From: DATHBD01 sp035296325
GTDB taxonomy: Bacteria > Actinomycetota > Actinomycetes > Mycobacteriales > Micromonosporaceae
Direction of reading: 5' to 3'
Assembly: GCA_035296325.1 (NCBI GenBank)
Contig: DATHBD010000081.1
Coordinates: forward strand, 1 to 64,000
DNA: 64,000 nt
In this document: piece by piece, positions 1 through 9,701 of the stretch
Layout of the letters: every line of letters begins with the position of its first letter
How positions within the stretch are numbered: the first letter of the stretch is position 1
The notes under the pieces: generated by a model
The model's database searches: none
The model's input: the letters and a program-made list of their open reading frames with translations, nothing else
What the model was told of the DNA's origin: nothing
Program-made: the position numbers and the translations under genes

Positions 1-211
1 GGACCGACGACGACCGCGACCAACGCGACAACACCGCCCGGTCCTCATCACCGATCTGCACCAACCCAGTAGACAGCGCCACACCCCATGATCGCGTCAC
101 CGCCACGGAATGTAAAGGAACTAACGACGCGCAACACTAGCGTGACCGCCGTGACCACCCACCCGGCAGGTCGCCGGGCACAGGAGTTGGTCGGCTTCGG
201 AGGAGATCCAA

Positions 212-433
212 TTGAACTGGAACAAGTGGGTTCGGCAGAGCCACCGCTGGCTGGCTATCGCCTTCACGGTGACAGTTATCGTGACCTTCGTCGCCTTGGC
301 GCAGGAGGATCCTGTCGTCTGGGTGTCCTACGTGCCGCTGCTCCCGCTCGCCCTGCTCTTGTTCACCGGTCTGTACTTGTTCGCGCTGCCGTACGCCACC
401 AGGTGGCGCAGCCGGCGACGCGCGCTGACGTGA
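212..433 (+). CDS. Small two-helix membrane protein, function unknown
   Basis: A 73-residue protein starting at TTG, with AGGAG a few bases upstream, which fixes the start. It has a short basic/aromatic head (MNWNKWVRQSHRW), then two hydrophobic segments at about residues 13-30 and 36-60, and an Arg-rich tail (RWRSRRR). This fits a helical hairpin in the membrane with both ends in the cytoplasm. I do not recognise a named family and no function can be assigned. It stands alone, with about 150 bases before the next, oppositely oriented gene. Confidence 0.6.
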   Translation: MNWNKWVRQSHRWLAIAFTVTVIVTFVALAQEDPVVWVSYVPLLPLALLLFTGLYLFALPYATRWRSRRRALT

Positions 434-589
434 GACTACCTGTCGGTGACGGCACTTACGGAGCACGGTTCATGCGAGCGTGGCGACGGTGAGCAGCACG
501 GCCGCCGACTTCTGCATGACGGTTCTCCGTCAGTTGCGGCCCGCCGCCGGTGCGCGGAACAGCGTTACCTGGCCCGCGCACGAGCGGTC

Positions 590-1222
590 CTAGACGAGCC
601 AGGTGTTGCGTCGCACCAGCGGGGTCGCCGCCCACCAGCGGCCGAGGCCGAGGGTCGTGCCGGCGCCGAGAAGGGCCAGCAGGACGAGGACGGCGGCGTA
701 GATCAGGTGGTCGTCCATGAATGGATTGGTCGACGGGGGCAGCACGGCTGTCCACATGAGTACGGTCAGCAGGGCGCCCGCGCCCGCGGCGACCCGCATG
801 CCGATGCCGAGGAGAAGTGCCACGCCAATGCCGAGCAGGGCTGCCATGAAGAGCACGTCAGCGACGACGCTGCCGGCGATCGAGTTGTAGAAGCCGGTGA
901 ACGGACCGGTGGCGGCCTTGCCAAGGAATCCGGCGGTTGGGCTTCCGCCGTTGAGCCACGAGTTCGCGGCGGCGGTGCTGTGGCCGAGCCCGAACGTCTT
1001 GTCGAGGAATGCCCAAAGGAAGACCCAGCCCAGAGCGAGTCGGATGCCGGCGAGCAGGTACCGGGTCGCGGTGGCCGCCGGCCCGGTCGCGGACCTTGCC
1101 GTCAGCGGCGTGCTGGAGGTGTGCGCTGCCGCGCCGGGTGGCCGGCCGGAGACGTTGCGTTCGGTTCCGTCCGTGGTGCCCACGGGGGTGGCGGTTCCGT
1201 GATCGTTGGCGATGTTGACCAT
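590..1222 (-). CDS. DoxX-family integral membrane protein
   Basis: About 210 residues. A polar, Thr/Ala-rich N-terminal 55 residues precedes four hydrophobic helices with the DoxX pattern (RLALGWVFLWAFLDKTFGLG, then a long loop with SWLNGGSPTAGF, then three helices). DoxX proteins are membrane partners of quinone-linked oxidoreductases such as thiosulfate:quinone oxidoreductase, but many actinobacterial members are of unknown function. The ATG at 1222 is chosen because GAAGGAAC lies about 10 bases upstream. An ATG at 1243 is in frame but has no ribosome-binding site. No redox partner is adjacent. Confidence 0.75.
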   Translation of the reverse strand: MVNIANDHGTATPVGTTDGTERNVSGRPPGAAAHTSSTPLTARSATGPAATATRYLLAGIRLALGWVFLWAFLDKTFGLGHSTAAANSWLNGGSPTAGFLGKAATGPFTGFYNSIAGSVVADVLFMAALLGIGVALLLGIGMRVAAGAGALLTVLMWTAVLPPSTNPFMDDHLIYAAVLVLLALLGAGTTLGLGRWWAATPLVRRNTWLV

Positions 1223-1426
1223 CGCACTCACGTTCCTTCGCATTGTTCATGACGCATGTTCCGCGGCGCGTCGAGCGCGCCACGGACGGAGCACAGGGCG
1301 ACGTCGCTCATCGGCCGGCGAGGGGCCGGCGGTCACAAGGGACGGCCAGGTCGAGAATGTCGCCGACTCGGGGGCGACGTTGAAGGCGGCGGCGGGCGGC
1401 AGCCACCGGGGTCTGGGGCGACAATC

Positions 1427-2911
1427 TCACTGTACGCGCAATTCCCGTGGTCGGCTCCGCCCGTTGTGGGCCGGCGGATGCCGGCTGGTGACGCGAACCG
1501 CCGCATCGTCGGTGTGTCGCCCTTGAATCACGTCGGCGGCACGCTGCGGTTGTTCACCGGGTTCCGCGCTGAGCTGGTCCAGTTGGTCCTGGAGTCGGCT
1601 CACCAGCAGCGGTAGATCGGGGCAGCGCCACGGATCGGCGATGACGGTGACCACGAGGCTGCCTGCGTAGGACAACGCGGCGAAGGCCACCGTGACGTTG
1701 CCGCTGATCGGTGAGACCGCCAAGATGTCGGTGATCGGCGCGGCAAGGAACGACAGGCGATCCGCCGGACCCCGCAAGTTGGTCACAAACGTGGTGACGA
1801 GGCGTTGCCGGTCCACGAACCAGCGCATTGCACCCAGCCAGGCGAGGGCTCGAAACGCCGGTCCAACCACCGCGGCGGAGGCGCTCGGGGCGGCAGGTTT
1901 CCGGGTACGGGTGGTGCGGGCGACCGCGGTGAGCCGCTGGGACAGGTCCCCGGTCACGGTCACCGGAACCGGCATGACGCCGACCTGGTTGCCGAGCTCG
2001 TTGGCAGTTGCCGCGCGACGCGCCGACGTGGGAACGGAGATGACGAACTCGTTGACGTTTTCGCCCCGGTCGTGCAGCACCCGGTGGAGGGCGCCGGTCA
2101 CCGCGGTGAGGACGACATCGTTGACCGTGGCACCGTGAGCGTGCGCCGCCCGCTGGACGAGGGCGAGGTCGGTGCGGACCACGGCCAGGCTGCGGCGCAC
2201 CCCGGTGGGCTGGTTCAGCGACGACCGTGGGGCCCCGGAGGTACCGGATGCGGCAAGTTCGGCGATGGCCGCGCGGAGTCGTCGGACTCCTGCCGGCAGG
2301 TGCGCGACGGCCCGAAGCCGGGCACCGAGCGCATCCAGGAACAGGGCTTTGCGGTCAGGCCGGCCGCGCGGGAAGTCGACGCCCGGTCCGGTCGGGATGC
2401 CGTCCACCAGGTGCGCGAGGACGGCCAGGCCGCCGATGCCGTCGGCAACGACGTGATGCAGCGTCACGATCAGCGCCGCACCGCCGCCGGCAAGAGCGGT
2501 GACCAGGGTGGCCGACCACAATGGTCGGTTTGCCGGCAGCCTGCGGGCGACCATGTCGGCTACGACGCCGAGCAACGCGGTCTCGTCACCCGGTGCCGGG
2601 CACCTGACCGCTTGGATGTGGTGGCGGATGTCGAAGTGGGGGTCGTCAACCCAGACCGGTCGCCCGCATCCGAGGGGAGCTCGGATCAGCCGCTGGCGGA
2701 GCCGCGGCACCGCCCGCGCGCGTTCACCGATCACGCCCCGCACCGCCGCAAGGTCGAACGTGGCCGCGCTACCGAGGACAAGGACCGCCGCGACCTGCGC
2801 CGGGGCGTCGGGAAGCTCGGAGGCGAGGGCCATCAGATCGATCGGACTGGTCCGCTCGATCGCCGGTCGCGGCTGCGGGTAGCCGTCGCCCGTGGTTGAC
2901 CGCACCGTCAT
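1427..2911 (-). CDS. Wax ester synthase / diacylglycerol acyltransferase (WS/DGAT)
   Basis: 494 residues, the usual length of the actinobacterial WS/DGAT family, which joins acyl-CoA to fatty alcohols or diacylglycerol to make storage wax or triacylglycerol. The catalytic motif HHVVADG (HHxxxDG) is at about residue 155, after PANRPLWSATLV. The C-terminal half carries the family's NxRGP-type motif (TNLRGPADRLSFL) and PISGNVTVAFAALSYAG. The ATG at 2911 is preceded by GGGAGG at good spacing; a GTG one codon earlier is possible. The gene stands alone, so its substrate cannot be read from context. Confidence 0.88.
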   Translation of the reverse strand: MTVRSTTGDGYPQPRPAIERTSPIDLMALASELPDAPAQVAAVLVLGSAATFDLAAVRGVIGERARAVPRLRQRLIRAPLGCGRPVWVDDPHFDIRHHIQAVRCPAPGDETALLGVVADMVARRLPANRPLWSATLVTALAGGGAALIVTLHHVVADGIGGLAVLAHLVDGIPTGPGVDFPRGRPDRKALFLDALGARLRAVAHLPAGVRRLRAAIAELAASGTSGAPRSSLNQPTGVRRSLAVVRTDLALVQRAAHAHGATVNDVVLTAVTGALHRVLHDRGENVNEFVISVPTSARRAATANELGNQVGVMPVPVTVTGDLSQRLTAVARTTRTRKPAAPSASAAVVGPAFRALAWLGAMRWFVDRQRLVTTFVTNLRGPADRLSFLAAPITDILAVSPISGNVTVAFAALSYAGSLVVTVIADPWRCPDLPLLVSRLQDQLDQLSAEPGEQPQRAADVIQGRHTDDAAVRVTSRHPPAHNGRSRPRELRVQ

Positions 2912-3069
2912 CACCCACCTCCCGAACTGCGCTCCACCACCCCACGGTGCGCTTCCCTGCGGATTCCCGGCAGGCCGGAAGGCCCCCGAACAGCTGCCAG
3001 CCGGGCCGTACGACGGTACGGGTTTGCGGCTTCACCGAATCGGGCAAAAGCTGATGCAACCAACGATGT

Positions 3070-3075
3070 TATGAT
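3070..3075 (+). promoter_or_regulatory. Possible -10 element upstream of the response regulator
   Basis: TATGAT in an AT-rich patch (GTTATGATATTT) that stands out in this GC-rich region. It matches the vegetative -10 consensus in five of six bases. No convincing -35 lies 16-18 bases upstream. If used, the leader before the response-regulator gene would be over 100 bases. Confidence 0.25.
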
Positions 3076-3207
3076 ATTTCCCCGCGCGTCGCGCACGGTG
3101 TCAGCCTCCATTGGCGCCGCCACCCGTCTCTGGACCCCGGACGGGCGCACACATCCAACGGCAGTGGCGCGCGTCGGCAGCGGACGGTGTCCATGGCAGG
3201 GGTGACG

Positions 3208-3567
3208 GTGTACAAGATCCTGGTCGTCGATGATGAGCCGGACCTGCGCTACATCATGCGCCGAATCTTCGAGCGGGCGGGCCATGAGGTGACCGCCGCC
3301 GGTGACGGTGTCGCCGCGCTGCAAGCCGTGCATCGGTCGCTGCCGGATCTGGTGGTGACCGACATCATGATGCCGGTGATGGGCGGCGCCGAACTCATCC
3401 GCCGGCTGCGCGGCGATCCCCTGACCGCGCAGGTCCCCATCCTCGCCGCGACCAGCGACACCGTCCTCGCCGGCGGCGCCGACGCGGTGGTGGCCAAGCC
3501 CTACCAGCCGGTCCAACTGCTGACAGCGGCGAACGCGCTCCTGACCCAGAAGGCGGAACGAACATGA
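3208..3567 (+). CDS. Stand-alone receiver-domain response regulator
   Basis: 119 residues, a single REC domain and no output domain. It shows the acidic pair (ILVVDDEPD), the phosphoacceptor Asp at about residue 52 (VVTDIMMP) and the conserved Lys at about 97 (VVAKPY). The segment between the switch Thr (AATSD) and that Lys is about 15 residues against about 22 in CheY, so helix 4 looks shortened. Start codons compete: GTG 3187, ATG 3193, GTG 3202 and GTG 3208. 3208 has the best ribosome-binding site (CAGGGG). The stop overlaps the next ATG (ATGA), so it is translationally coupled to the KaiC-like ATPase and probably signals to it. Confidence 0.85.
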   Translation: MYKILVVDDEPDLRYIMRRIFERAGHEVTAAGDGVAALQAVHRSLPDLVVTDIMMPVMGGAELIRRLRGDPLTAQVPILAATSDTVLAGGADAVVAKPYQPVQLLTAANALLTQKAERT

Positions 3568-5003
3568 CGCGACTGGAAACCGGCATTCCGGGCCTCGACA
3601 TGGTACTCGCCGGTGGCATCGAGCCAGGCTCGGTCACGGTGATCGCGGGCGCTCCGGGCGCCGGCAAGACCATCTTGGCCCAGCAGATGTGTTTCACAAA
3701 TGCCACGGCCGAGCGTAAGGCGGTGTACTACACGACGCTGTCCGAGCCGCACGCCAAACTGGTGCGGCACCTGGAACCGTTCGACTTCTTCAACCTCGAG
3801 GCGTTGGGCACCCGGGTGGAGTACCTGCACCTCGGTGACCTCATCCGCGACGACCGGCCCGGCCGAATGGAACCGCTGGTTGACGAGGTAGCGGGTAAGA
3901 CGATGGACGAGCAGCCCGCCCTGGTGGTCATCGACAGCGCCAAGGCATTGCGTGACTTCACCGGCGAACGCGAGCTACGGATGGCGTTCTACGACCTGAC
4001 CAGCCGCCTCGCCCACACCGACACCGCGCTGTTGCTGCTCGGCGAGTACACCCCCGACGAAATGGCGGCCGGCGTGGAGTTCTCCCTCGCCGACACCATC
4101 ATCCATCTCGCGTACGAGCCACGGGAACCGATCGACCGACGGTGGCTGCGGATTGTGAAGATGCGCGGTACGAAGCACCTCGAGGGAAAGCACACCTTCC
4201 GGATCAGCCACGGCGGCTTCGAGGTCTTTCCCCGCATCGAGACCCTCGACACCGGCGCCCCCACCCGGGTCAGCGGCCGGATCAGCAGCGGGATAGCGGG
4301 CCTCGACGACCTGATGGGCGGCGGGATCGGCGCGGGCGAGGCCACCGTCGTGCTTGGACCGTCCGGGGCGGGCAAGACGATCGCCGGGCTCCGGTTCGTC
4401 ACGGAGGGCCTCGCACATGGGCAACGCTGCCTCTACGTCACCTTCCAGGACACCGCCGAACAGTTGCTCGACATGGCCGCCGGCTTCGGTTGGGACCTGC
4501 GCCCGGCACACGACAAAGAAGACCTCGTGGTGCATCACGTACCCCTCGGCGAACTCGACCTGGACCTGCTGGCCACTCGCATCCGCCAGGAGTTCCGCCG
4601 CCACCCGATCCACCGCGTCGTCATCGACAGCCTCGCCGAAATGGTCTACGCAGCCCGGGAATCTGACCGCTTCCCCGCCTACGCCCGCAGCCTCACCGGA
4701 CTTATCCGCTCAGGCGGCGCGACCCTGCTCATCACCAGTGAGACCACCACGCTGGGCCCGAGCCCGGAGCCGATCGGCGGCGTCACGTTCCTCTTCCACA
4801 ACGTGATCCTCCTGCGCTACATGGAGCAGAACTCCGCGACCGGTCGAGCGCTCAACATCGTCAAGATGCGCAACAGCGACCACAGCAAGGACGTGTACGG
4901 CTTCACCATCGGTCCCGACGGCCTCACCGTCGGCCCGACCCTTACCAACGTCACCGGCGTCCTGGGGTGGAGCGCGCTCCGCGCTCCGGCGACCGTTGCC
5001 TGA
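3564..5003 (+). CDS. KaiC-like double RecA-fold ATPase
   Basis: 479 residues made of two tandem KaiC/RecA-like domains. Walker A motifs are GAPGAGKT (about 29-36) and GPSGAGKT (about 265-272). Walker B-like strands are LVVIDS and RVVIDS. KaiC is an ATPase and autokinase of the cyanobacterial clock, but actinobacteria have no KaiA/KaiB clock, so this is a KaiC-family signalling ATPase of unknown output. The paired catalytic glutamates of KaiC are not conserved (TLSEP in domain 1, TFQDT in domain 2), and no Ser-Thr phosphosite pair is evident near the end of domain 2. It is coupled to the receiver protein by a 4-base overlap, suggesting a phosphorylation-responsive switch. Confidence 0.8.
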   Translation: MTRLETGIPGLDMVLAGGIEPGSVTVIAGAPGAGKTILAQQMCFTNATAERKAVYYTTLSEPHAKLVRHLEPFDFFNLEALGTRVEYLHLGDLIRDDRPGRMEPLVDEVAGKTMDEQPALVVIDSAKALRDFTGERELRMAFYDLTSRLAHTDTALLLLGEYTPDEMAAGVEFSLADTIIHLAYEPREPIDRRWLRIVKMRGTKHLEGKHTFRISHGGFEVFPRIETLDTGAPTRVSGRISSGIAGLDDLMGGGIGAGEATVVLGPSGAGKTIAGLRFVTEGLAHGQRCLYVTFQDTAEQLLDMAAGFGWDLRPAHDKEDLVVHHVPLGELDLDLLATRIRQEFRRHPIHRVVIDSLAEMVYAARESDRFPAYARSLTGLIRSGGATLLITSETTTLGPSPEPIGGVTFLFHNVILLRYMEQNSATGRALNIVKMRNSDHSKDVYGFTIGPDGLTVGPTLTNVTGVLGWSALRAPATVA

Positions 5004-5123
5004 CCGGAGCCGGCCGCGCCGCACCGCCTGACCGGGCGTGGTCGCCGAACCCCTGCAACGGGACCCGCCCGATAGACTGCGCTCTGTGCGAGCGGTTCCA
5101 CCGCACAAGGGTCGGCACGGGGG

Positions 5124-6563
5124 ATGACGATGACGAAACGGGGTTACCTGATCGCGGCGGTCGTCGCCGCGACGGTACTCGGGGCTGCGCCCGGGCCGGT
5201 CAGCGCGGCGGCCGCGCCGGACGTGGCGGGAATCGCCCAGGGGACCAGGGCAACGTATGCCAGCCCGGTCAAGCGGGCCGACGGCCGGGTGGACACGCCG
5301 GCCACCATCGATCGGTTGCAGGCCGCGCACGCGAACACGTACGCGTTCCTGGTCAAGGGCCAGGCCGACTGGGACGACCTCAGCCGGGATTTCGTCCCGG
5401 CGGCGCAGCAGGCCGGCATCAAGGTATGGGTGTACCTGCTGCCGCCCTCCGAATGCCCGCCGGGCCCGCCGCCCGACTACAGCTGCTCGACCTATGCGCC
5501 GCACAAGAACAACTATGTGGCGTGGGGTAAGGCTGTCGCCGAGCTGTCGCAGCGCTATCCGACGGTGACCGCGTGGGCGGTGGACGACTTCACGTCCCTC
5601 CACAATGTCAGCCACTTCACGCCCGCGTACGTCGCCGAGATGCGGCGGACGACCGCGGCAATCCAACCCGCCCTGGACTTCTATCCGCTGGTCTACGTCG
5701 ACGCCGTCAACGAGTCGTTCCTGCTGAAGTACGAGGGCCTCATCGACGGTCTGATCATGCCGTACCGCGACGGCGCTGGCCGCAACACGTTGTGGACCGG
5801 TGCACTGGGCCCTCAACTCGACGTCGCGACCGCCCTCCTCGACCGGCACGGGCTCAAAGCAGTCCTGATGGTGTTCGCGAAAGGTTTCGGCGGCACCACC
5901 GTGCAGCCGGACGTCGAGTACGTCCGTACCGTCACCTCGATCGGCATGGAGTACACCCGGGACGGCCGGCTCGCCGGTGTCATCCAGTACCAGTTGCCGT
6001 TGACCGGCGGCACCTATCCGGGCAGGCACCTCGCGCGCGAACCGGGGAACGGATCGCTGGTCTTCACCGTCCACCCCGCCAAGAGAACGATCGCCGGGGC
6101 TTCCGCGGCGGCTGGCACCGTCGTGCAGCTCGACGCCGGATCGACTTCCTGCAAGCTCAAGTTCTGGCACACCGACGACCGGAACACCGGGGCGCCGGCC
6201 GGGTACCACCTGAAGCAGGCACTCGTGAACAAGACCGTCGTCTGGACCCGGGACGTGGCCAGCGACGGCGACGGCTGGTTCACCGCTGAGCCGATCGAAC
6301 TCGCCCCTCTGCTGACGGACGGTTCAGCGCCGTTGACCTTCCGCCTGCGCGAGGCCCGCGCCGTGGAGGCCTACCCGGTCCTCGCTCGCATCGACGACAT
6401 CGGGCTGACCGGTTGCCACATCGCCAACCCGACATTGGAGACGCCCGGGGGGTGGACGTTCAGCCGGACCGACAGCACGGTGCTCGCTGGTCAATGGATC
6501 TACGACCCGGCGTACCTCACCTCCGTCTTCGACGCGGTCGCCGCCCTCTACAGCACGGGGTAG
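5124..6563 (+). CDS. Secreted TIM-barrel-like protein, possible glycosidase
   Basis: 479 residues with a Sec signal peptide (TKRGYLIAAVVAATVLGAAPGPVSAAAA; cleavage near 30). The first 300 residues alternate strands and helices like a glycoside-hydrolase (beta/alpha)8 barrel: AHANTYAFLVKG, GIKVWVYLLPP, VTAWAVDDFTS, LDFYPLVYVDA, YEGLIDGLIMPYRDG, LKAVLMVFAKGF, LAGVIQYQLPL. Acidic residues end several strands, notably DDF and DG. The C-terminal 150 residues look like a beta-rich jelly-roll module (LKFWHTDDRNTG...). I do not recognise the exact family and the substrate is unknown. Start at ATG 5124 after a G-rich site; ATG 5130 is an alternative. Confidence 0.7.
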   Translation: MTMTKRGYLIAAVVAATVLGAAPGPVSAAAAPDVAGIAQGTRATYASPVKRADGRVDTPATIDRLQAAHANTYAFLVKGQADWDDLSRDFVPAAQQAGIKVWVYLLPPSECPPGPPPDYSCSTYAPHKNNYVAWGKAVAELSQRYPTVTAWAVDDFTSLHNVSHFTPAYVAEMRRTTAAIQPALDFYPLVYVDAVNESFLLKYEGLIDGLIMPYRDGAGRNTLWTGALGPQLDVATALLDRHGLKAVLMVFAKGFGGTTVQPDVEYVRTVTSIGMEYTRDGRLAGVIQYQLPLTGGTYPGRHLAREPGNGSLVFTVHPAKRTIAGASAAAGTVVQLDAGSTSCKLKFWHTDDRNTGAPAGYHLKQALVNKTVVWTRDVASDGDGWFTAEPIELAPLLTDGSAPLTFRLREARAVEAYPVLARIDDIGLTGCHIANPTLETPGGWTFSRTDSTVLAGQWIYDPAYLTSVFDAVAALYSTG

Positions 6564-6585
6564 CGAAGCTCGGCGGCAGGTACCG

Positions 6586-9492
6586 TCACCGCTCCAGGCG
6601 TTCGCGGGCCCGCACCGCACCCGGGTGCATCAGGTCGTCGAGGATGTCCGCGGCGCTCAGCCAGGCGGCGCGGGCGGCGACGACATCGCCGCCGGCATGC
6701 TGGGCGTCACCGAGGTGTATCAGGGCCCAGGCTTCGCAGTAGCGCGCGCCGGCGGTGCGGAAGAGGGCGCGCGCCCGGCGGTGACACGCGGCGGCCTGCT
6801 CGTGATCGCCGAGATGGTGGTACGTGCAGCCCAGGCCGTCCCAGGCGCCCGCCTCGCTGTGCCGCTGGCCGATCTGCTGCGACAGCTCAACCGCTTGGCG
6901 GCACGTGGCCAGACCCTGATGGTGATCGCCAAGGAGGGTGGCGTTGCGCCCGAGGCCGATCATTGCGTCCGCTTGCCCGGGAAGGTGGCCGGCTACCCGG
7001 AAGTACTTCAGCGCCCGCTCGTGGTGGTGCAGAGCTCGCCCATGGTCGTCCTGGGTCTCGGCGCTCCAGGCGAGGTCCAGGTGGGTGCGTGCCTGGCCGA
7101 CGGCATCGCTGAGGTCGGCGAATCGGTCCATCGCGCAACGCAGGTGACTGACGGCCTCGGCGACGCGGCCCTGGCGCAGGTGCGCCCGACCGAGCCCGCG
7201 GTGGGCGTGGGCCAGTGCGAGTGGGTCGCCGAGCCGCTGGGCCGCGGCGAGCACCAACTCCTGGGTGGTTACCCAGTCCCGGCATTCCCCGCGGAAGTCG
7301 TGGAACGTCGCCAGCGTCCATCCGAGTTGCCAGGCGTGCCGATCCAGCCCGGCCGCCACCGCGCCGCGTGCGGCGGCCAGCAGGACGGGGTGCTCGGCGG
7401 TGAACCAGGCGAGAGCCTCCTGGCGGCCCCTGGGCTGCTCGGGCAGGACGTCAGGCTGAGGGGTCAGTGGCGTGATCAGGTGCCGGTGCTCATGCAGCGA
7501 ACGGTCCGCGTAGAAGGCACTGTGCAGGTAATGATCCAACAGTCGCCGGGTGGCGGCGAGCCGTTCAGCCTCGCTGACCTCGACCTCGACGAGTTCAGCC
7601 GCGTAGGCGCGGAGCAGGTCGTGCGCGCCATAGCGACCGTGCACGTGCTCGGTGAGGAGGTGCGCGGCGGCCAGCTGAGCCAACCCCGCCCGGACCTCCG
7701 GCACGGGAGCGCCGGCGAGGCTGGCGGCGGCCGGCACGGTGATGGCCGGGCCGAAATGCAGCCCCAGCAGGCGGAACAGCCGCGCAGGGCCGGTGCTGAG
7801 CTGCCGGTACGACCAGGAGAACGTCGTCCGGACGTCCACGTTGGATCCGCCGATCGTGAACACGTCCAGCCCCCGACCCGTCTCCGCCAATCCGTCGGCG
7901 ACAGCCTGGAGGGGAAAGGTGGGGTTCGTCGTCGCGCGGGCCGCGACGAGTGCGAGTGCCAGCGGGAGCCGGGCGCACCGGTCGATGATCTCCCGAACTG
8001 CGCCGGGCTCCGCCGTCGTCCGGTCCCGGCCCAACCGCTGCACCAGGAGTTGCTCCGCCTCGCCGGATGGCAGCGGGTCGAGGAGAACGAGGTGCGCTGC
8101 TCCGCCGACCACCAGGTCGGGGAGCTGATTGCGGCTGGTGATCAGTACCAGCGTGTTCGGCGTGCCGGGTAGCAGCGGGCGGACCTGTTCGACGCTGCAG
8201 GCGTTGTCCAGAACGATCAGGAGCCGCCGGCCAGCGACAAGGCTCCGGTAGAGGCCGGCCTGCGCGTCGATGTCGGTGGGCATGCCCTCCGGCGGCACCG
8301 CAAGGGCGTAGAGCAGCCCGCGCAGAGCCTCGCCCGCAGTCATCGCGGATCCGTCCGGCCCGTATCCCCGCAGGTTCAGATAGAGCTGGCCATCAGGGAA
8401 TCGCACGGCAACCCGGTGTGCCCAGTGCACTGCCAACGTGGTCTTCCCGACACCGGCCATGCCGGCGACGATTGAGATGCCGACGGCACCATCGGTCGAC
8501 AGCACCCCGTCGAGCATCTCGAGGTGGCTGATCCGGCCGACGAAGTGCGCCACATCCATGGGCAGCTGCGCCGGCACAGGCGGGGAGATCGCAGAGGTGA
8601 CCGGTGCCGACCCTGAAGCCGCCGACGTGGCGTCGGGTACCGTGGCCCGGTCGGCGGTGGGGTGCGGCAATGCCTGCTCGGCGTTGAGAATCGCGCTGTG
8701 CACCTCCTGCAGCCGCCGGCCCGGGTCCACGCCAAGTTCGTCGTGGAGAACAGCGCGGGTGCGGGCATAGAGCTCAAAGGCCTCGGCCTGCCGGCCCGAG
8801 CGGTACAGCGCAAGCATCAGCTGGCCGACCAGGCGTTCCCGCATCGGCTGTTCGGCCACGAGCGCGGTCAGATCGGCGATGACTTCCCGATGGCGCAGCA
8901 GAGAAATCTCAAGATCAATACAATCCTCGATCGCGGCGAGGCGCTGTTCCTCCAGACGGGCAGCGGCCGACTCGATGATCCGGCCGTCAAGGCCGGCGAG
9001 TGCCGGGCCACGCCACAGACCCAGCGCGGCCCGGAACTCGGCAACCGCCCGCTCCGGCTGGCGCGCCTGAACCAGGCTCCGCGCTGTGGCGACACGGCGG
9101 TCGAACACGTCCAGATCGAGTTCGCCGGGCGAGAGCCGCACACGGTAGCCCGGACCTTCGGCCAGTACCACGTCACGGCCGAGGTCATGTGAATCCAGCT
9201 CCCGCCGCAGTGCCGAAACACAATTCTGCACCTGCCGCCGGACGGTGGCCGGCATCCGCTCGTCCCACACCGCATTGATCAAATGGTCCATCGTGACCAC
9301 TGTGCCCCGACCGACCAGCAACACCGCCAGAATCTTCCGCTCGCGTGCCCCGGACAGGCGCAACGGGCCCCGCGCGGTTTCGACCTGCACCTGACCCAGG
9401 ATGCCAAAACTCGCGCCGCCGTTCCCCGGCGTGACGTCCAGCCCTCGACCCCCATCCTCCACAACACACTTATATAACAGAGTATCGATCAA
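6586..9492 (-). CDS. SARP/AfsR-family regulator (winged helix-BTAD-NB-ARC-TPR)
   Basis: Up to 968 residues. Domains in order: OmpR-type winged helix (about 25-110, FGILGQVQV...ERKILAVLLVGRG), bacterial transcriptional activation domain (about 115-260, ELDLDVFDRRVATARSL), NB-ARC/STAND ATPase with P-loop GMAGVGKT (about 339-348), and C-terminal tetratricopeptide repeats (LAHAHRGLGRAHLRQGRVAEAV...). This is the AfsR layout: ATP-dependent activators, often of secondary metabolism. The longest frame begins at TTG 9492 with a weak ribosome-binding site; GTG 9462 is equally plausible. The sequence TTATATAAG lies between the two and could be a -10 element, which would favour the shorter form. The target genes are not evident from the neighbours. 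Confidence 0.88.
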   Translation of the reverse strand: MIDTLLYKCVVEDGGRGLDVTPGNGGASFGILGQVQVETARGPLRLSGARERKILAVLLVGRGTVVTMDHLINAVWDERMPATVRRQVQNCVSALRRELDSHDLGRDVVLAEGPGYRVRLSPGELDLDVFDRRVATARSLVQARQPERAVAEFRAALGLWRGPALAGLDGRIIESAAARLEEQRLAAIEDCIDLEISLLRHREVIADLTALVAEQPMRERLVGQLMLALYRSGRQAEAFELYARTRAVLHDELGVDPGRRLQEVHSAILNAEQALPHPTADRATVPDATSAASGSAPVTSAISPPVPAQLPMDVAHFVGRISHLEMLDGVLSTDGAVGISIVAGMAGVGKTTLAVHWAHRVAVRFPDGQLYLNLRGYGPDGSAMTAGEALRGLLYALAVPPEGMPTDIDAQAGLYRSLVAGRRLLIVLDNACSVEQVRPLLPGTPNTLVLITSRNQLPDLVVGGAAHLVLLDPLPSGEAEQLLVQRLGRDRTTAEPGAVREIIDRCARLPLALALVAARATTNPTFPLQAVADGLAETGRGLDVFTIGGSNVDVRTTFSWSYRQLSTGPARLFRLLGLHFGPAITVPAAASLAGAPVPEVRAGLAQLAAAHLLTEHVHGRYGAHDLLRAYAAELVEVEVSEAERLAATRRLLDHYLHSAFYADRSLHEHRHLITPLTPQPDVLPEQPRGRQEALAWFTAEHPVLLAAARGAVAAGLDRHAWQLGWTLATFHDFRGECRDWVTTQELVLAAAQRLGDPLALAHAHRGLGRAHLRQGRVAEAVSHLRCAMDRFADLSDAVGQARTHLDLAWSAETQDDHGRALHHHERALKYFRVAGHLPGQADAMIGLGRNATLLGDHHQGLATCRQAVELSQQIGQRHSEAGAWDGLGCTYHHLGDHEQAAACHRRARALFRTAGARYCEAWALIHLGDAQHAGGDVVAARAAWLSAADILDDLMHPGAVRARERLER

Positions 9493-9701
9493 CCGGCTTC
9501 CGGCACCGAATCGTCAGGAACGACGTCACGACGAAACGGCCCGGCCCTCATCGACGCGCCCGCGCGGGTGGTCGGTGTGCTCGGCGGGCGCGGACCCGAC
9601 CCGCCGGTGCAAGTTCTGTGCGAGTTCGATGAATGGTGCGCAGCACCCTGACGGCAATGCTCGGCGCTTGCCGGCCATAGTCTCGAGGAACGGAGCACCA
9701 C

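Noticed and set aside
1805..2899. Long plus-strand open frame opposite the WS/DGAT gene
   Set aside because: It is a complementary-frame shadow: charged, low-complexity translation, no domain, and fully antisense to a gene with clear motifs.
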